This document shows, piece by piece, positions 26,528 to 35,316 of a DNA stretch of 64,000 nt. Below the pieces are notes generated by a model. That model was not told the DNA's origin, made no database searches, and worked only from the letters and a program-made list of their open reading frames with translations. Every line of letters starts with the position of its first letter. The first letter of the stretch is position 1. The stretch comes from Paenibacillus sp. 1781tsa1. GTDB lineage: Bacteria > Bacillota > Bacilli > Paenibacillales > Paenibacillaceae. A program made the position numbers and the translations under genes. The DNA lies in assembly GCF_024159265.1 (NCBI RefSeq), contig NZ_JAMYWY010000001.1, positions 3,472,001-3,536,000 of the forward strand. The letters are read 5' to 3'.

Positions 26528-29500
26528 GTGAATTGTATGGTCCAAAGGAAGCTGTTTTTCTTTATTGTTTTCATGTTGACGATCGTAGTTCCTTTCAGCC
26601 TGATTGGAATAAGGGCCGCTTATGCGGAGACCTTACCCTATCAGACGATTATCATCGATGACGGAAGTATCAAGATTAATGATGTTGTGACAACTGATGC
26701 GGGTAACGAGAACAATGGATATTCGGCTCCAAATTGGACCACAAGCACAGGGGTGAAGGGGTATGATCTTTCCAGCTCCAAATATACGAGTACAGCAGGC
26801 AGAGCGATCACATGGAATCCACGCTTGGAAGCAGGAACAGCGAAAATTTCGTTCTATAAGCTGGATTGGGCAGATAAAGCAGATAGCAATGTGAAAATTG
26901 AGATTGTTCATAATGGGACAACAGATGTAGTCTTTATGGATCTTAGACCCTCATCTAGCGAGCCAGCGGGTTGGGTTGATTTGGGAGAGTACTATTTTTC
27001 CGGGGTTGGTGAAGAGTTTGTTCAATTGACCCGGTCTACCGGCACCACGAACACGATCCTTACACGTGCTGATGCGGTCAAGTTCGAAGGAAATATTGAG
27101 CAAAAAGAGCCACATAAGACGATCATCATTGATGATGGAAGCCTCACCATTGATCATGTCGTCACTGTTGATGCAGGCAATGCCAATAACGGATTCTCCG
27201 CTCCGTATTGGACCACAAGTGCGGGAGTGAAGGGATACAATAATTCCAGTTCCAAATATACGGATGCTGTAGGTAGAACGATCACATGGAATCCGCGCTT
27301 GGAAGCAGGGACGGCGAGAATATCGTTCTATAAGCTGGATTGGGCGGATAAAGCAGATAGTAATGTGAAAATTGAGATTGTTCATAACGGGATTACGGAT
27401 GTGAAGTTTCTGGATCTAAGACCCTCGTCAGGTCCTTCAACTGGGTGGGTTGATTTGGGGGAGTATGAATTTAGTGGTGATGATAGCGAATTTGTCAGAC
27501 TGACTCGAACGCAACCTTCGACGGGTACCATTATTACTCGAGCCGATGCAGTCAAATTCGAAGGAAATATCCAGCAGAAAGCCCCGCCGTTGCCCCCGCT
27601 GCGGAGCCGCACATTAGCCAATCTCAGTTACACGGAAAAAGGCAGCATTGAAAATGATAACTATAAAGCGACCTTCTACGAGGCGACATGGGATGGGGGC
27701 AAATCCATCGTTCGTGACATGTTCTATAAGAACACGGACACTGGGAATTGGACTCCAATTAATAATGAATCGGAAAGATTGGAGGAACAATGGGTTTTAT
27801 TGGATGGGAATGCGGGCAGCCGAACCAATTACTACGATACGATGAATAAGCGCTGGATTACATTTGACGGGATCACTTTTCCAGACAGCCAAACGGCGGT
27901 ATTAACCGATTCCTCACACGGCAGTGATTACGATTTACAAGTGAACTGGTCCATGGCAGGGGATAAACCAGATGTTTCGTTTGCCTTTACACCTCGCCGT
28001 GACGGCAATTATGTGATAGGGTATCAGTCCTTCACAACAGAGACAGTCTCGGGCATCAACGAAGTGTTAAATGGATTCCGGTCACATGCCAAAATGGTAG
28101 GTACCGTGGAATCAACAAGCTTGCGGGAGCTGAGCGCTCCGATGAGTCTGGTTGAGAAGAATGATGGTTCGGGGAACCCATTGACGTATGGGGTGTTTGT
28201 ACCTTCGGAAGAGCTTCCGGTTGAATTTGAACCGACGGGAGGCGTGACGAAACAACGGCTGGGCATGAGCCTGGTCAACAACGAAGGCAGCGTGCAGCCC
28301 ATCCTGTATGCGCCTCAATTAGGGACCTATTCACAAATGACCGCAGAAAGCACCTATCAATTTCATATGGGATTAATCGCCCAAAAAAGCAATCTGTATG
28401 AGTCCTACACAGATATTCTTCGCAATGAATACGAATATTCAGCATACCGGGAAAATGTGTCAAATCAGTCGCTTACTGACGCGATGTTTAATATGATTGA
28501 TTTGCTCAAGATCGAGCCGGAAGGGGATGACTCTATTAACTATGTCCCGTCACCCAGCGGGTGGTGGAGCCGTGCCAAGGGTTTTATTGATATTGAAAAT
28601 GAGGATAGCGTTCGAACAAGCTCGAATGCGGTTCTTCTGGGGGCTTACTATTTGACCGGGGATGACCAGCTTTACGATACGAGAGCATTGCCGTCCGTCC
28701 AGTATGGCGTATCGCGAAATGGTATCGGTTGGTCGCCGACGCAGAAAAAAGTATACGGTGTACCTTCCTTATGGAAAATGGCTACCCTGCCGTTTGATGT
28801 TTCAAGCGTAGCCGCTGTCAATCAGATGATGGGCACTTCGGCAGGAATTCGGGCGCTGGCAGAGGAAGAGTACCTTATGCGTGATCCTGACCAGAAAGAC
28901 CGCGGGCCTGTCATTCAGCCCCTGATGATGTATCGTATGACGGGAGAGACACAGTATCTACAGGCTGCGAAGGATGCAGCCGACAACTATATCACGCAAC
29001 ATATCGATACGCCTGCATCTGTCGATGTGAGTAAAAATGAGTTCATTTATTATTATAGCAAGCTGTGGATGGAGATCTTGGAGCTTTATGAGGAAACGCA
29101 GGACCCCAAATACTTGAATGCCGCTTACAAGGAAGCTAAACGGTATGCAACCATGTTCGTTGCTCGTCCAGTTCCTGAAGGGAACGTTACGATTCCGCAG
29201 CCGGAAACATATAATTACGCGGAGTCGTTCCATTGGCCGGAAAGCGGTAAATTTCAATATCCTAGGCTCAAACTTCCCGAAGATATTGCCGGAGGGGTTC
29301 AAGCGGAGCGTTGGCTTGTTTCACCGAGCGGATTGACGTTTGAAGCAGGAAGTACAACCGGCTATTATCGGATGAATGCTCAGGAAGCTCCATTCATGCT
29401 AAGATTGTCGCTCTATACAGGGGATAAACTGCTGCAGGATATTGCTCATAATGCAGTTATTGGTCGGTATTCCAGTTATCCGGGTTATTATTATAAAGGC

Positions 29501-31612
29501 TTCGCCGTTAGCCAACTTGAACCGGACTTTCCTCTGGAAGGCCCGAGCGGGGCTACATCCATCTATTATCACCATATTCCGGGGCAACTCGGGCAAACGA
29601 TGGATTATTTGATCAGCGAACAATCATTGAAATCGAACGGGAATATTACATTTCCATCCGTATTCGAAACGAATTTTCTATGGTTCAAATATCACCTCTA
29701 TGGGAATAAACCAGGTCAATTTTATGGCAATTCCGACGTTTGGCTATGGATGCCAAAGGGGATCATTAAGACCAATCATCCTCAATTGAACTGGATCACA
29801 GGTGAGAGTGGAGATAAATTTTACATTGGGCTAAGCAACGCATCGTCAGAAGAAATTCAGACTCCGATCGAATTGAATGAACAGATCATTGGGTTCAACC
29901 CGGCACAAGATTATACTGTAACGATCATCCGCGACAATGGTACACCAGAGCAGGCAGTTATGAGTGGTGGAATCATTCAAGCTACGGTTTCAGGCAAGGG
30001 AATCACTGCTATCATTGTAGAGGGACTTGATATTGATGTACCGCTGCATCAGGTCAGAACGGCAGAACCATCGGATGCAAGTTATTTCTTTGATACCCAC
30101 AGTCCAATTGATGCGGTTAAAGGTATGCTGATCGTTAAGCCTGACGAAACGGTTTATGATGCTTATGTGCAGGCCAAAACGACAAAACCAGCGACAATCC
30201 ATTATTCGTTGGATGGCGGGGCTACGTATACGACCGTCCCGGATACGATCTATCCGATGGAATGGTCGATACGGGTGAATGATTTATCCCAAACCTTCAC
30301 GTATTACGTGGAATCGGAGGGGAAACAGACCCGCAAGCGCACACTCTATCTGCCAGATCAGGTAACGGAAACGCCAGTCCAGCCCGATGATGGGCAGGAT
30401 CATTCATCTATCATTGTGGATAATACGGAGGCGGAGACAGAAGGTGTCTGGATAAGGGATACGACGGCTAACGATTATTATTATGATAACTATGTGTATG
30501 CCAAATCTACGTCCGGCACATCGACAAGCAAAATGAGATGGCGGCCTGATCTGCCGGAAAATGTCACTTACAGTGTGTATTACAAGATTCCGCAAATCAC
30601 TGCAACTAGTGAGAATTGGGCAACAAATGCCTCGTTTACCGTTTATCATAGTGAAGGCTCCGATACGGTTACTGTTGATGAGACAATGACGAACGGTACT
30701 TGGGTGCACCTGGGGGATTATCCTTTTGCTGCAGGTGATAGCGGGTACGTGGAACTAACGAACAAGGCCAACAAATCCAGAGTCGTAGCTGATGCAATAA
30801 TGTGGGTGGACCCGAACAGGATACCGCAATTGGAATCTGCCGTAGTTCAGTCCGATCGGAACGAGCTGCAGATGACGCAAACCGCACAACTAAGCGTAAC
30901 CGGCTATTTGGATAACGGTTTGATCGGTGATCTGACACAGGCCGATGTTCAGTATTTCGTTGATCGTACGGATCTGGCTGAAGTGGACAGCAGTGGGTTG
31001 TTGACTCTTCTCAATCTCGATGGGGACACGGATCACATTGAGGTATGGGCCACGGTAACGATTGACGGAGTGACCTTAACCACACCGCATTTGACCATCA
31101 CGATTAAGGACCTAACGATTATCGTAGACAGTACAGATACAACAGGGTTATACACAACAGAAGGGTCTTGGAGCCAAAGTAATTTAGCCGGATATAAAAT
31201 TGGGGTTAAATCCCGCTACTCAACCGTTCAAGGATCATCCGCAACGTGGAAAGGCCAGTTTCCAGAAGGGAAATATACCGTTTCCATCTACAAGCTCGTC
31301 CATACAACGGCAAACGATAACAATGTCAAAGTGGAAGTAAAGCATAAGACGGGTACCGAGGTCACCTATATCGATGCAACGGTCGGCTCATCGGGTTGGG
31401 TTAATCTGGGTACGTTCGACTTCGAGGGAGACGGCAGCGAGTATGTTCGTTTAACCAGGGTTACTCCTACAACGGTAGACCCGCCAACGCTTCCTGCGGA
31501 TATGATCTATACGAGGGTTGACGCAGTTATGTTCGAACGGCATTCCGATGATTCACAGTTGCTTGCAAATGAGGCACCAGATGAACCGACACGTTCTGAA
31601 CAAGAGCAGTGA
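26528..31612 (+). CDS. Giant secreted protein with golvesin-like modules and putative alpha-toroid enzyme core
   Basis: A 1694-residue exported protein. Signal peptide 1 to about 33; two near-identical golvesin-like beta modules (about 39-190 and 197-348); a beta-sandwich region (about 365-640) and a helix-rich segment (about 640-1000) rich in Trp, Tyr and paired-helix repeats that looks like an (alpha/alpha) toroid of lyase or hydrolase type; a beta tail; a third diverged module (about 1290-1430); a Big-like domain (about 1430-1525); and a fourth module (about 1528-1670). No anchor motif. GTG 26528 has GGAG five bases before it; ATG 26537 is the alternative. It is expected to bind and cut a polymer outside the cell for the importer upstream. 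The family of the core is not recognised. Confidence 0.78.
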   Translation: MNCMVQRKLFFFIVFMLTIVVPFSLIGIRAAYAETLPYQTIIIDDGSIKINDVVTTDAGNENNGYSAPNWTTSTGVKGYDLSSSKYTSTAGRAITWNPRLEAGTAKISFYKLDWADKADSNVKIEIVHNGTTDVVFMDLRPSSSEPAGWVDLGEYYFSGVGEEFVQLTRSTGTTNTILTRADAVKFEGNIEQKEPHKTIIIDDGSLTIDHVVTVDAGNANNGFSAPYWTTSAGVKGYNNSSSKYTDAVGRTITWNPRLEAGTARISFYKLDWADKADSNVKIEIVHNGITDVKFLDLRPSSGPSTGWVDLGEYEFSGDDSEFVRLTRTQPSTGTIITRADAVKFEGNIQQKAPPLPPLRSRTLANLSYTEKGSIENDNYKATFYEATWDGGKSIVRDMFYKNTDTGNWTPINNESERLEEQWVLLDGNAGSRTNYYDTMNKRWITFDGITFPDSQTAVLTDSSHGSDYDLQVNWSMAGDKPDVSFAFTPRRDGNYVIGYQSFTTETVSGINEVLNGFRSHAKMVGTVESTSLRELSAPMSLVEKNDGSGNPLTYGVFVPSEELPVEFEPTGGVTKQRLGMSLVNNEGSVQPILYAPQLGTYSQMTAESTYQFHMGLIAQKSNLYESYTDILRNEYEYSAYRENVSNQSLTDAMFNMIDLLKIEPEGDDSINYVPSPSGWWSRAKGFIDIENEDSVRTSSNAVLLGAYYLTGDDQLYDTRALPSVQYGVSRNGIGWSPTQKKVYGVPSLWKMATLPFDVSSVAAVNQMMGTSAGIRALAEEEYLMRDPDQKDRGPVIQPLMMYRMTGETQYLQAAKDAADNYITQHIDTPASVDVSKNEFIYYYSKLWMEILELYEETQDPKYLNAAYKEAKRYATMFVARPVPEGNVTIPQPETYNYAESFHWPESGKFQYPRLKLPEDIAGGVQAERWLVSPSGLTFEAGSTTGYYRMNAQEAPFMLRLSLYTGDKLLQDIAHNAVIGRYSSYPGYYYKGFAVSQLEPDFPLEGPSGATSIYYHHIPGQLGQTMDYLISEQSLKSNGNITFPSVFETNFLWFKYHLYGNKPGQFYGNSDVWLWMPKGIIKTNHPQLNWITGESGDKFYIGLSNASSEEIQTPIELNEQIIGFNPAQDYTVTIIRDNGTPEQAVMSGGIIQATVSGKGITAIIVEGLDIDVPLHQVRTAEPSDASYFFDTHSPIDAVKGMLIVKPDETVYDAYVQAKTTKPATIHYSLDGGATYTTVPDTIYPMEWSIRVNDLSQTFTYYVESEGKQTRKRTLYLPDQVTETPVQPDDGQDHSSIIVDNTEAETEGVWIRDTTANDYYYDNYVYAKSTSGTSTSKMRWRPDLPENVTYSVYYKIPQITATSENWATNASFTVYHSEGSDTVTVDETMTNGTWVHLGDYPFAAGDSGYVELTNKANKSRVVADAIMWVDPNRIPQLESAVVQSDRNELQMTQTAQLSVTGYLDNGLIGDLTQADVQYFVDRTDLAEVDSSGLLTLLNLDGDTDHIEVWATVTIDGVTLTTPHLTITIKDLTIIVDSTDTTGLYTTEGSWSQSNLAGYKIGVKSRYSTVQGSSATWKGQFPEGKYTVSIYKLVHTTANDNNVKVEVKHKTGTEVTYIDATVGSSGWVNLGTFDFEGDGSEYVRLTRVTPTTVDPPTLPADMIYTRVDAVMFERHSDDSQLLANEAPDEPTRSEQEQ
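26643..27573 (+). repeat. Tandem duplication of a 474-bp golvesin-module unit
   Basis: Bases from about 26643 and from about 27117 encode the same module at a 158-residue offset. Long stretches are almost identical at DNA level (for example the ITWNPRLEAGTA and SFYKLDWADKADS coding segments). The high DNA similarity suggests a fairly recent duplication inside the gene. Confidence 0.85.
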
Positions 31613-31942
31613 ATTATGAATGGAAATGAATCAACGGCAAGTGATGGTATACGAATTATTGTAAAATAACGCCAAGAGCCGAGTGGATCAAAACGATCCA
31701 TTTGGCTCTTTTTGTTTAGGAGCAAGAAGGTGTGGTCACAGGAAAGGAAGCCAGTAGGCCTCCTTCCTCGTACCCATCAACCACTTAAGTTTGCCAAATC
31801 CAACTTTTTTGGGTTCTCTTAAAAAAATTGCCGCTTTCAGATTATGTTTCGTCACACTCAAAACGTTTCTCTAGACCCACACAAATTTTCAATGATACTA
31901 TCATACACGTGCTAGAAATGAAGATTGCAGGAGGATATCATT
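31613..31942. other. Intergenic region: terminator, then cation-efflux promoter region
   Basis: About 330 bp without a gene. It holds the terminator at 31675-31714, a GC-richer imperfect inverted repeat around 31740-31772, and an AT-rich stretch leading to the TTG start of the cation transporter. I looked for a manganese riboswitch of the yybP-ykoY type and could not support one. Confidence 0.5.
31675..31714 (+). terminator. Terminator after the giant protein gene
   Basis: AGAGCC...GTGGATC pairs with GATCCAT...GGCTCT around AAAAC, followed by five T. Confidence 0.85.
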
Positions 31943-32830
31943 TTGGATCAACTAAAATACGATAATCTAAAGCTGGGGGAGCGCGGAGCGATCATCAGCA
32001 TTATCGCCTACATAGGTTTGACCTTATTAAAATTGATCGTTGGCAATATGGCCGGATCAGAAGCGCTCAAGGCGGATGGATTAAACAATGCCACCGATAT
32101 TGTGGCCTCCATAGCTGTACTGATCGGTTTGAAGCTTGCCCAACGTCCAGCCGACAAAGATCATACATACGGTCACTGGAGAGCAGAGACCGTTGCGTCA
32201 CTAATTGCTTCTTTCATTATGATGGCAGTAGGTTTACAAGTACTGTTTGAAGCCATCAGTTCTGTGTTCCAAGGTACACATGAATCTCCGGATATCATCG
32301 CCGCGTACACAGGTATCTTCTGCGCGGTTATCATGTATCTGGTCTATCGCTATAACAAGAGACTTGCTACACGTATTAAAAGTCAGGCGGTCATGGCTGC
32401 AGCTCGAGATAATATCTCCGATGCCTGGGTGAGCACCGGTGCGGTCATTGGAATCGTGGGTTCCCAGTTCGGCCTCCCCTGGCTGGACCCTGTAACGGCT
32501 GTCATCGTAGGTTTCCTGATCTGCAAGACCGCTTGGGACATTTTCAAAGAAGCCACACATCATCTGACGGATGGTTTTGATGTTGAATTGATTCAGGAGT
32601 ACAAAAAGACGATTGCCGGAATAGACGGTGTTGAGCAGGTCAAAGACGTAAGAGCACGCAATTATGGCAATAATGCTGTAGTGGACGTTGTCATAACCGT
32701 CCATGCTGAGCTGGATCTTCAACAAGCACACGATATCTGTACAGACGTGGAGAACGAGTTAATGGAGGAGCATGACGTATACACCGTTCACGTTCATGTG
32801 GAACCTGATATGCTGAAAGAGTGCATTTGA
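31943..32830 (+). CDS. Cation diffusion facilitator family transporter
   Basis: Metal/proton antiporter of the CDF family, 295 residues, with six helices and a C-terminal cytoplasmic metal-sensing domain (about 205-295). The membrane metal site residues are seen as ADGLNNATD in helix 2 and DNISDAWVS in helix 5, and HWRAETVASLIASF follows helix 3. The N-N-x-x-D pattern is closer to manganese-type members (MneP/MneS-like) than to zinc-type HxxxD members, so Mn2+ or Fe2+ efflux is likely. The TTG at 31943 is chosen because AGGAGG ends eight bases before it. Confidence 0.85.
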   Translation: MDQLKYDNLKLGERGAIISIIAYIGLTLLKLIVGNMAGSEALKADGLNNATDIVASIAVLIGLKLAQRPADKDHTYGHWRAETVASLIASFIMMAVGLQVLFEAISSVFQGTHESPDIIAAYTGIFCAVIMYLVYRYNKRLATRIKSQAVMAAARDNISDAWVSTGAVIGIVGSQFGLPWLDPVTAVIVGFLICKTAWDIFKEATHHLTDGFDVELIQEYKKTIAGIDGVEQVKDVRARNYGNNAVVDVVITVHAELDLQQAHDICTDVENELMEEHDVYTVHVHVEPDMLKECI

Positions 32831-32860
32831 TATTAAGATTTTAAAAGAGTGACCCGGCAA

Positions 32861-32901
32861 AGCAAAACCAGTGAATATAACTCATTCACTGGTTTTTTGC
32901 T
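32861..32901. terminator. Bidirectional terminator
   Basis: AGCAAAACCAGTGAAT pairs with ATTCACTGGTTTTTTGCT. T-runs lie on the plus strand and an A-run (T on the minus) before the left arm, so it serves the convergent cation transporter and ferritin-like genes. Confidence 0.8.
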
Positions 32902-32954
32902 GATTCCAATTGTTATTCTTTGAACGAATCCACGCATTATTAACTCCTACATGA

Positions 32955-33425
32955 CTATCTCGGCAAATTGTAGGTAATCAGATTGTTATATTTATCCGCA
33001 TGTTTCTGTTCATCCAGAATGATCCCCCACACCGTGTCTTTATATATGCCATAAGGGAGACCAAACCATATTTTTCTATACTTTTCCACGGCAGCCAATT
33101 CACCTTGAAACGCCTGTTGTAGCCCAGCAAGATAAGAGGTAACCGTCTCAACCGGTTCACTACTTACGCCCGAAATCTCCTGACCTGTAAGATCCTTGTA
33201 CATTTGCCGAAACATTTGATTATGTCCATGTTCATCATTACGGATGCTCGTGATGATGGCAGCCTGATTGGCATCAGGTGACAACTGAATCAGTGAATCA
33301 TAGAACATCTCATCGTTTCGTTCTCCCTGCACAGCCGATTTGATTAATTCAAGTGCTTCGGCTGATGATGTTGCCCATACCGGAGTAAAAGTGTACCTGT
33401 AACCATAAGGATATGCCACATACAT
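32955..33425 (-). CDS. Ferritin-like (rubrerythrin-type) protein
   Basis: A 156-residue four-helix protein. Diiron ligand pattern of the ferritin-like superfamily: Glu in QGERNDEMFY, ExxH in DEHGHNQM, Glu in GELAAVEKY and ExxH in LDEQKHADKY. The N-terminus is rich in Tyr (YVAYPYGYRYTF), as in several Bacillus/Paenibacillus members, some of which are linked to spores. It may store or oxidise iron or deal with peroxide; the role is not known. ATG 33425 has GGAGGG just upstream, so the longer TTG form is rejected. Confidence 0.75.
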   Translation of the reverse strand: MYVAYPYGYRYTFTPVWATSSAEALELIKSAVQGERNDEMFYDSLIQLSPDANQAAIITSIRNDEHGHNQMFRQMYKDLTGQEISGVSSEPVETVTSYLAGLQQAFQGELAAVEKYRKIWFGLPYGIYKDTVWGIILDEQKHADKYNNLITYNLPR

Positions 33426-33518
33426 TACGAATCCCTCCAAGACGAATATGCGTTAAGATATGCACGTATGCCCATCCGCGTTAACCCATAGCTGTCTTGT
33501 GTATGTACGGTAAACTTT

Positions 33519-33977
33519 TCAGACCGGGTTTCGATCGCTTTGTAGATGTTTCAATAACATACCGTACCCGTAAGCAAGCACAAATGGCAGGAGATAGGAC
33601 AAGAAAGTCCAAAAGATGTTCCAACCGTTAAAATAGATCACATGTCCCAACATTTTAGCAATCCATTCTAATAATGTGAGAGACAAGGCTGAAACGAGAA
33701 TCGCCACCCATGGCTTCGTACCTTTTACTAAAATGGCATACATCATCAAGCATCCGGCAATTGGATAGATTCCGAGGTCCATAGGGAGAGCGGCAAAGGA
33801 CTGATTGCGTGTATTCGGGAGGATGTTCCAGAAATAATTGAATCCCACATTGTTGATGCAAGACGCAATAGCCACGCCGAGTGGATAATAGATAACAAGG
33901 ATCTTCAAGTTCCGTCGTAAAATCCATACTGCCAATAGTATAGGGACGACCATACCCAAGAGTATATTCCCTAACAT
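33519..33977 (-). CDS. CBO0543-family membrane protein
   Basis: A 152-residue protein with four or five hydrophobic helices, of the CBO0543 family of unknown function frequent in spore-forming Firmicutes. Family-like features are the NVGFNYFWNILPNT segment, MDLGIYPIAGCLMMYAI, and EWIAKMLGHVIYFNGWN near the C-terminal helix. GGAGGG stands before the ATG. It follows the small membrane protein gene by 26 bp and is probably in the same operon. Confidence 0.6.
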   Translation of the reverse strand: MLGNILLGMVVPILLAVWILRRNLKILVIYYPLGVAIASCINNVGFNYFWNILPNTRNQSFAALPMDLGIYPIAGCLMMYAILVKGTKPWVAILVSALSLTLLEWIAKMLGHVIYFNGWNIFWTFLSYLLPFVLAYGYGMLLKHLQSDRNPV

Positions 33978-34003
33978 ACATTTCCCTCCAAAGCTTGTTG
34001 CTT

Positions 34004-34210
34004 CTATTTTTCATGCTCCATTGATCGCTCCGCTGTTTTTTTCTCCAGAAGACGATCCATTTGATCGGACAGTGCATTTAATTTTTTATCATAATGCTTG
34101 TACGTATAGTATCCAATGATTGCTTTGACCGTAAAAAAGAGTATCGCGGCAATGACAATCAATATATAATTGTGGGCAATTTGCCTCAACCAATCGTTAA
34201 CCGCATTCAT
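34004..34210 (-). CDS. Small single-helix membrane protein
   Basis: A 68-residue protein of unknown function. One membrane helix (about 11-33, NYILIVIAAILFFTVKAIIGYY) is followed by a charged coiled-coil-like tail (KLNALSDQMDRLLEKK). AAGGAGA lies eight bases before the ATG. It precedes the CBO0543-family gene, and the two may form a complex in the membrane. Confidence 0.6.
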   Translation of the reverse strand: MNAVNDWLRQIAHNYILIVIAAILFFTVKAIIGYYTYKHYDKKLNALSDQMDRLLEKKTAERSMEHEK

Positions 34211-34535
34211 CGGATTTCTCTCCTTCAACACATAGATGGTTATGTTAAAGTACCCAACATCATAGGAAATAATGCATGGCTAACGGGCCGGCAAGAATGA
34301 ACAAAAATGGCAAATAAAATCGCCAACAGGCAGTAGAACATCAATATCTACTACATCTATGACGACAGGGCAGTTCAGTAGAGGGTGGCGACCTTTCCAA
34401 CGATTCATTCTATTTGGGATTTAGGATCATGTTGTTTGGTTTCATTGATTATATATAAGGCAACATATTTAAGGACGATTGGGTGAATACTCAAAAGAGT
34501 TCCATAATTATCTAACAAGTGAAAGGGTGCTTGTA
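34211..34535. other. Divergent intergenic region, no gene seen
   Basis: About 325 bp between the minus-strand small membrane protein and the plus-strand DUF421 gene. It must hold both promoters. An AT-rich TGATTATATATAA stretch at about 34446-34458 is a possible -10 region for DUF421. No clear RNA gene, repeat or operator was found. Confidence 0.4.
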
Positions 34536-35249
34536 TTGTACGAACATCTTATCATCTTCATCCGAAGTATCTTTGCCTTTTTGATTTTATTGGGTATTGC
34601 GCGCATATTGGGAAAACAAACGTTGTCTGATATGAATTTCCATGAATTTATCACAGCAGTTATCATGGGAGCCATAGCTGCCAATCTAGCTTTTAACGAA
34701 AAAATAGAAGTCACACATCTTATTCTTTCTCTAATTGTTTTTACCGGAACCTCTTATCTGTTATCTAAATTAAATCTGAAAAGCAGAAAAATTCGTCTAC
34801 TGGCAGAAGGGTCACCTACCGTATTAATTGAAGGCGGCAAAATCCTTGAAAATAATCTCGCCAAGAATAAGCTGACATTGGATTCCTTAAACCAAACTCT
34901 AAGACAGAAAGACATTTTCAACATGGAGGAAGTAGAGTACGCCATACTCGAAGTGAATGGACAAGTTTCGGTCATGAAAAAAGCCAAATATAGAACGGCT
35001 ACGGTTGAGGATGTTCATAGGAAGGTAGAATCCAAACCTGAACACATGCCTGTGGAGTTAATTATGGACGGAACGATGTTAAGCAAGAATCTAGAACTAA
35101 ATGGCATATCAGATAAGGAATTAATACAACAGCTTGAATTGAAAAGCAAGGACATAAGCGATGTATTCTATGCTGTAAAAGGAAGCGACGGCAGGATCTA
35201 TATTGATTATTATGAGGATCAAATCAAGCATCCCATTGATGTCGAGTGA
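34536..35249 (+). CDS. DUF421/YetF-family membrane protein
   Basis: About 237 residues: three N-terminal helices followed by a cytoplasmic alpha/beta domain (about 70-237), the YetF-like layout. The family is common in Bacillales, several paralogues are made in spores, and its function is still not settled. The TTG at 34536 is chosen because AAGGG (34523-34527) is eight bases upstream and family members normally begin a few residues before the first helix; a longer form from TTG 34479 adds 19 unlikely residues. Confidence 0.75.
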   Translation: MYEHLIIFIRSIFAFLILLGIARILGKQTLSDMNFHEFITAVIMGAIAANLAFNEKIEVTHLILSLIVFTGTSYLLSKLNLKSRKIRLLAEGSPTVLIEGGKILENNLAKNKLTLDSLNQTLRQKDIFNMEEVEYAILEVNGQVSVMKKAKYRTATVEDVHRKVESKPEHMPVELIMDGTMLSKNLELNGISDKELIQQLELKSKDISDVFYAVKGSDGRIYIDYYEDQIKHPIDVE

Positions 35250-35257
35250 CACCATCA

Positions 35258-35297
35258 AAAAAGAAAAACCTTCTCTTCGGATGAAAGAAGAGAAGGG
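35258..35297 (-). terminator. Terminator of the alkaline phosphatase gene
   Basis: Read on the minus strand, CCTTCTCTTC pairs with GAAGAGAAGG over an 8-nt loop and runs into TTTTTCTTTTTT. It lies 20 bp after the phosphatase stop codon. Confidence 0.85.
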
Positions 35298-35316
35298 ATG
35301 ATCGTAAACTACCGAA

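Noticed and set aside
31740..31925. Possible manganese riboswitch before the cation transporter
   Set aside because: The inverted repeat is imperfect and the conserved loops of the yybP-ykoY motif are not visible.
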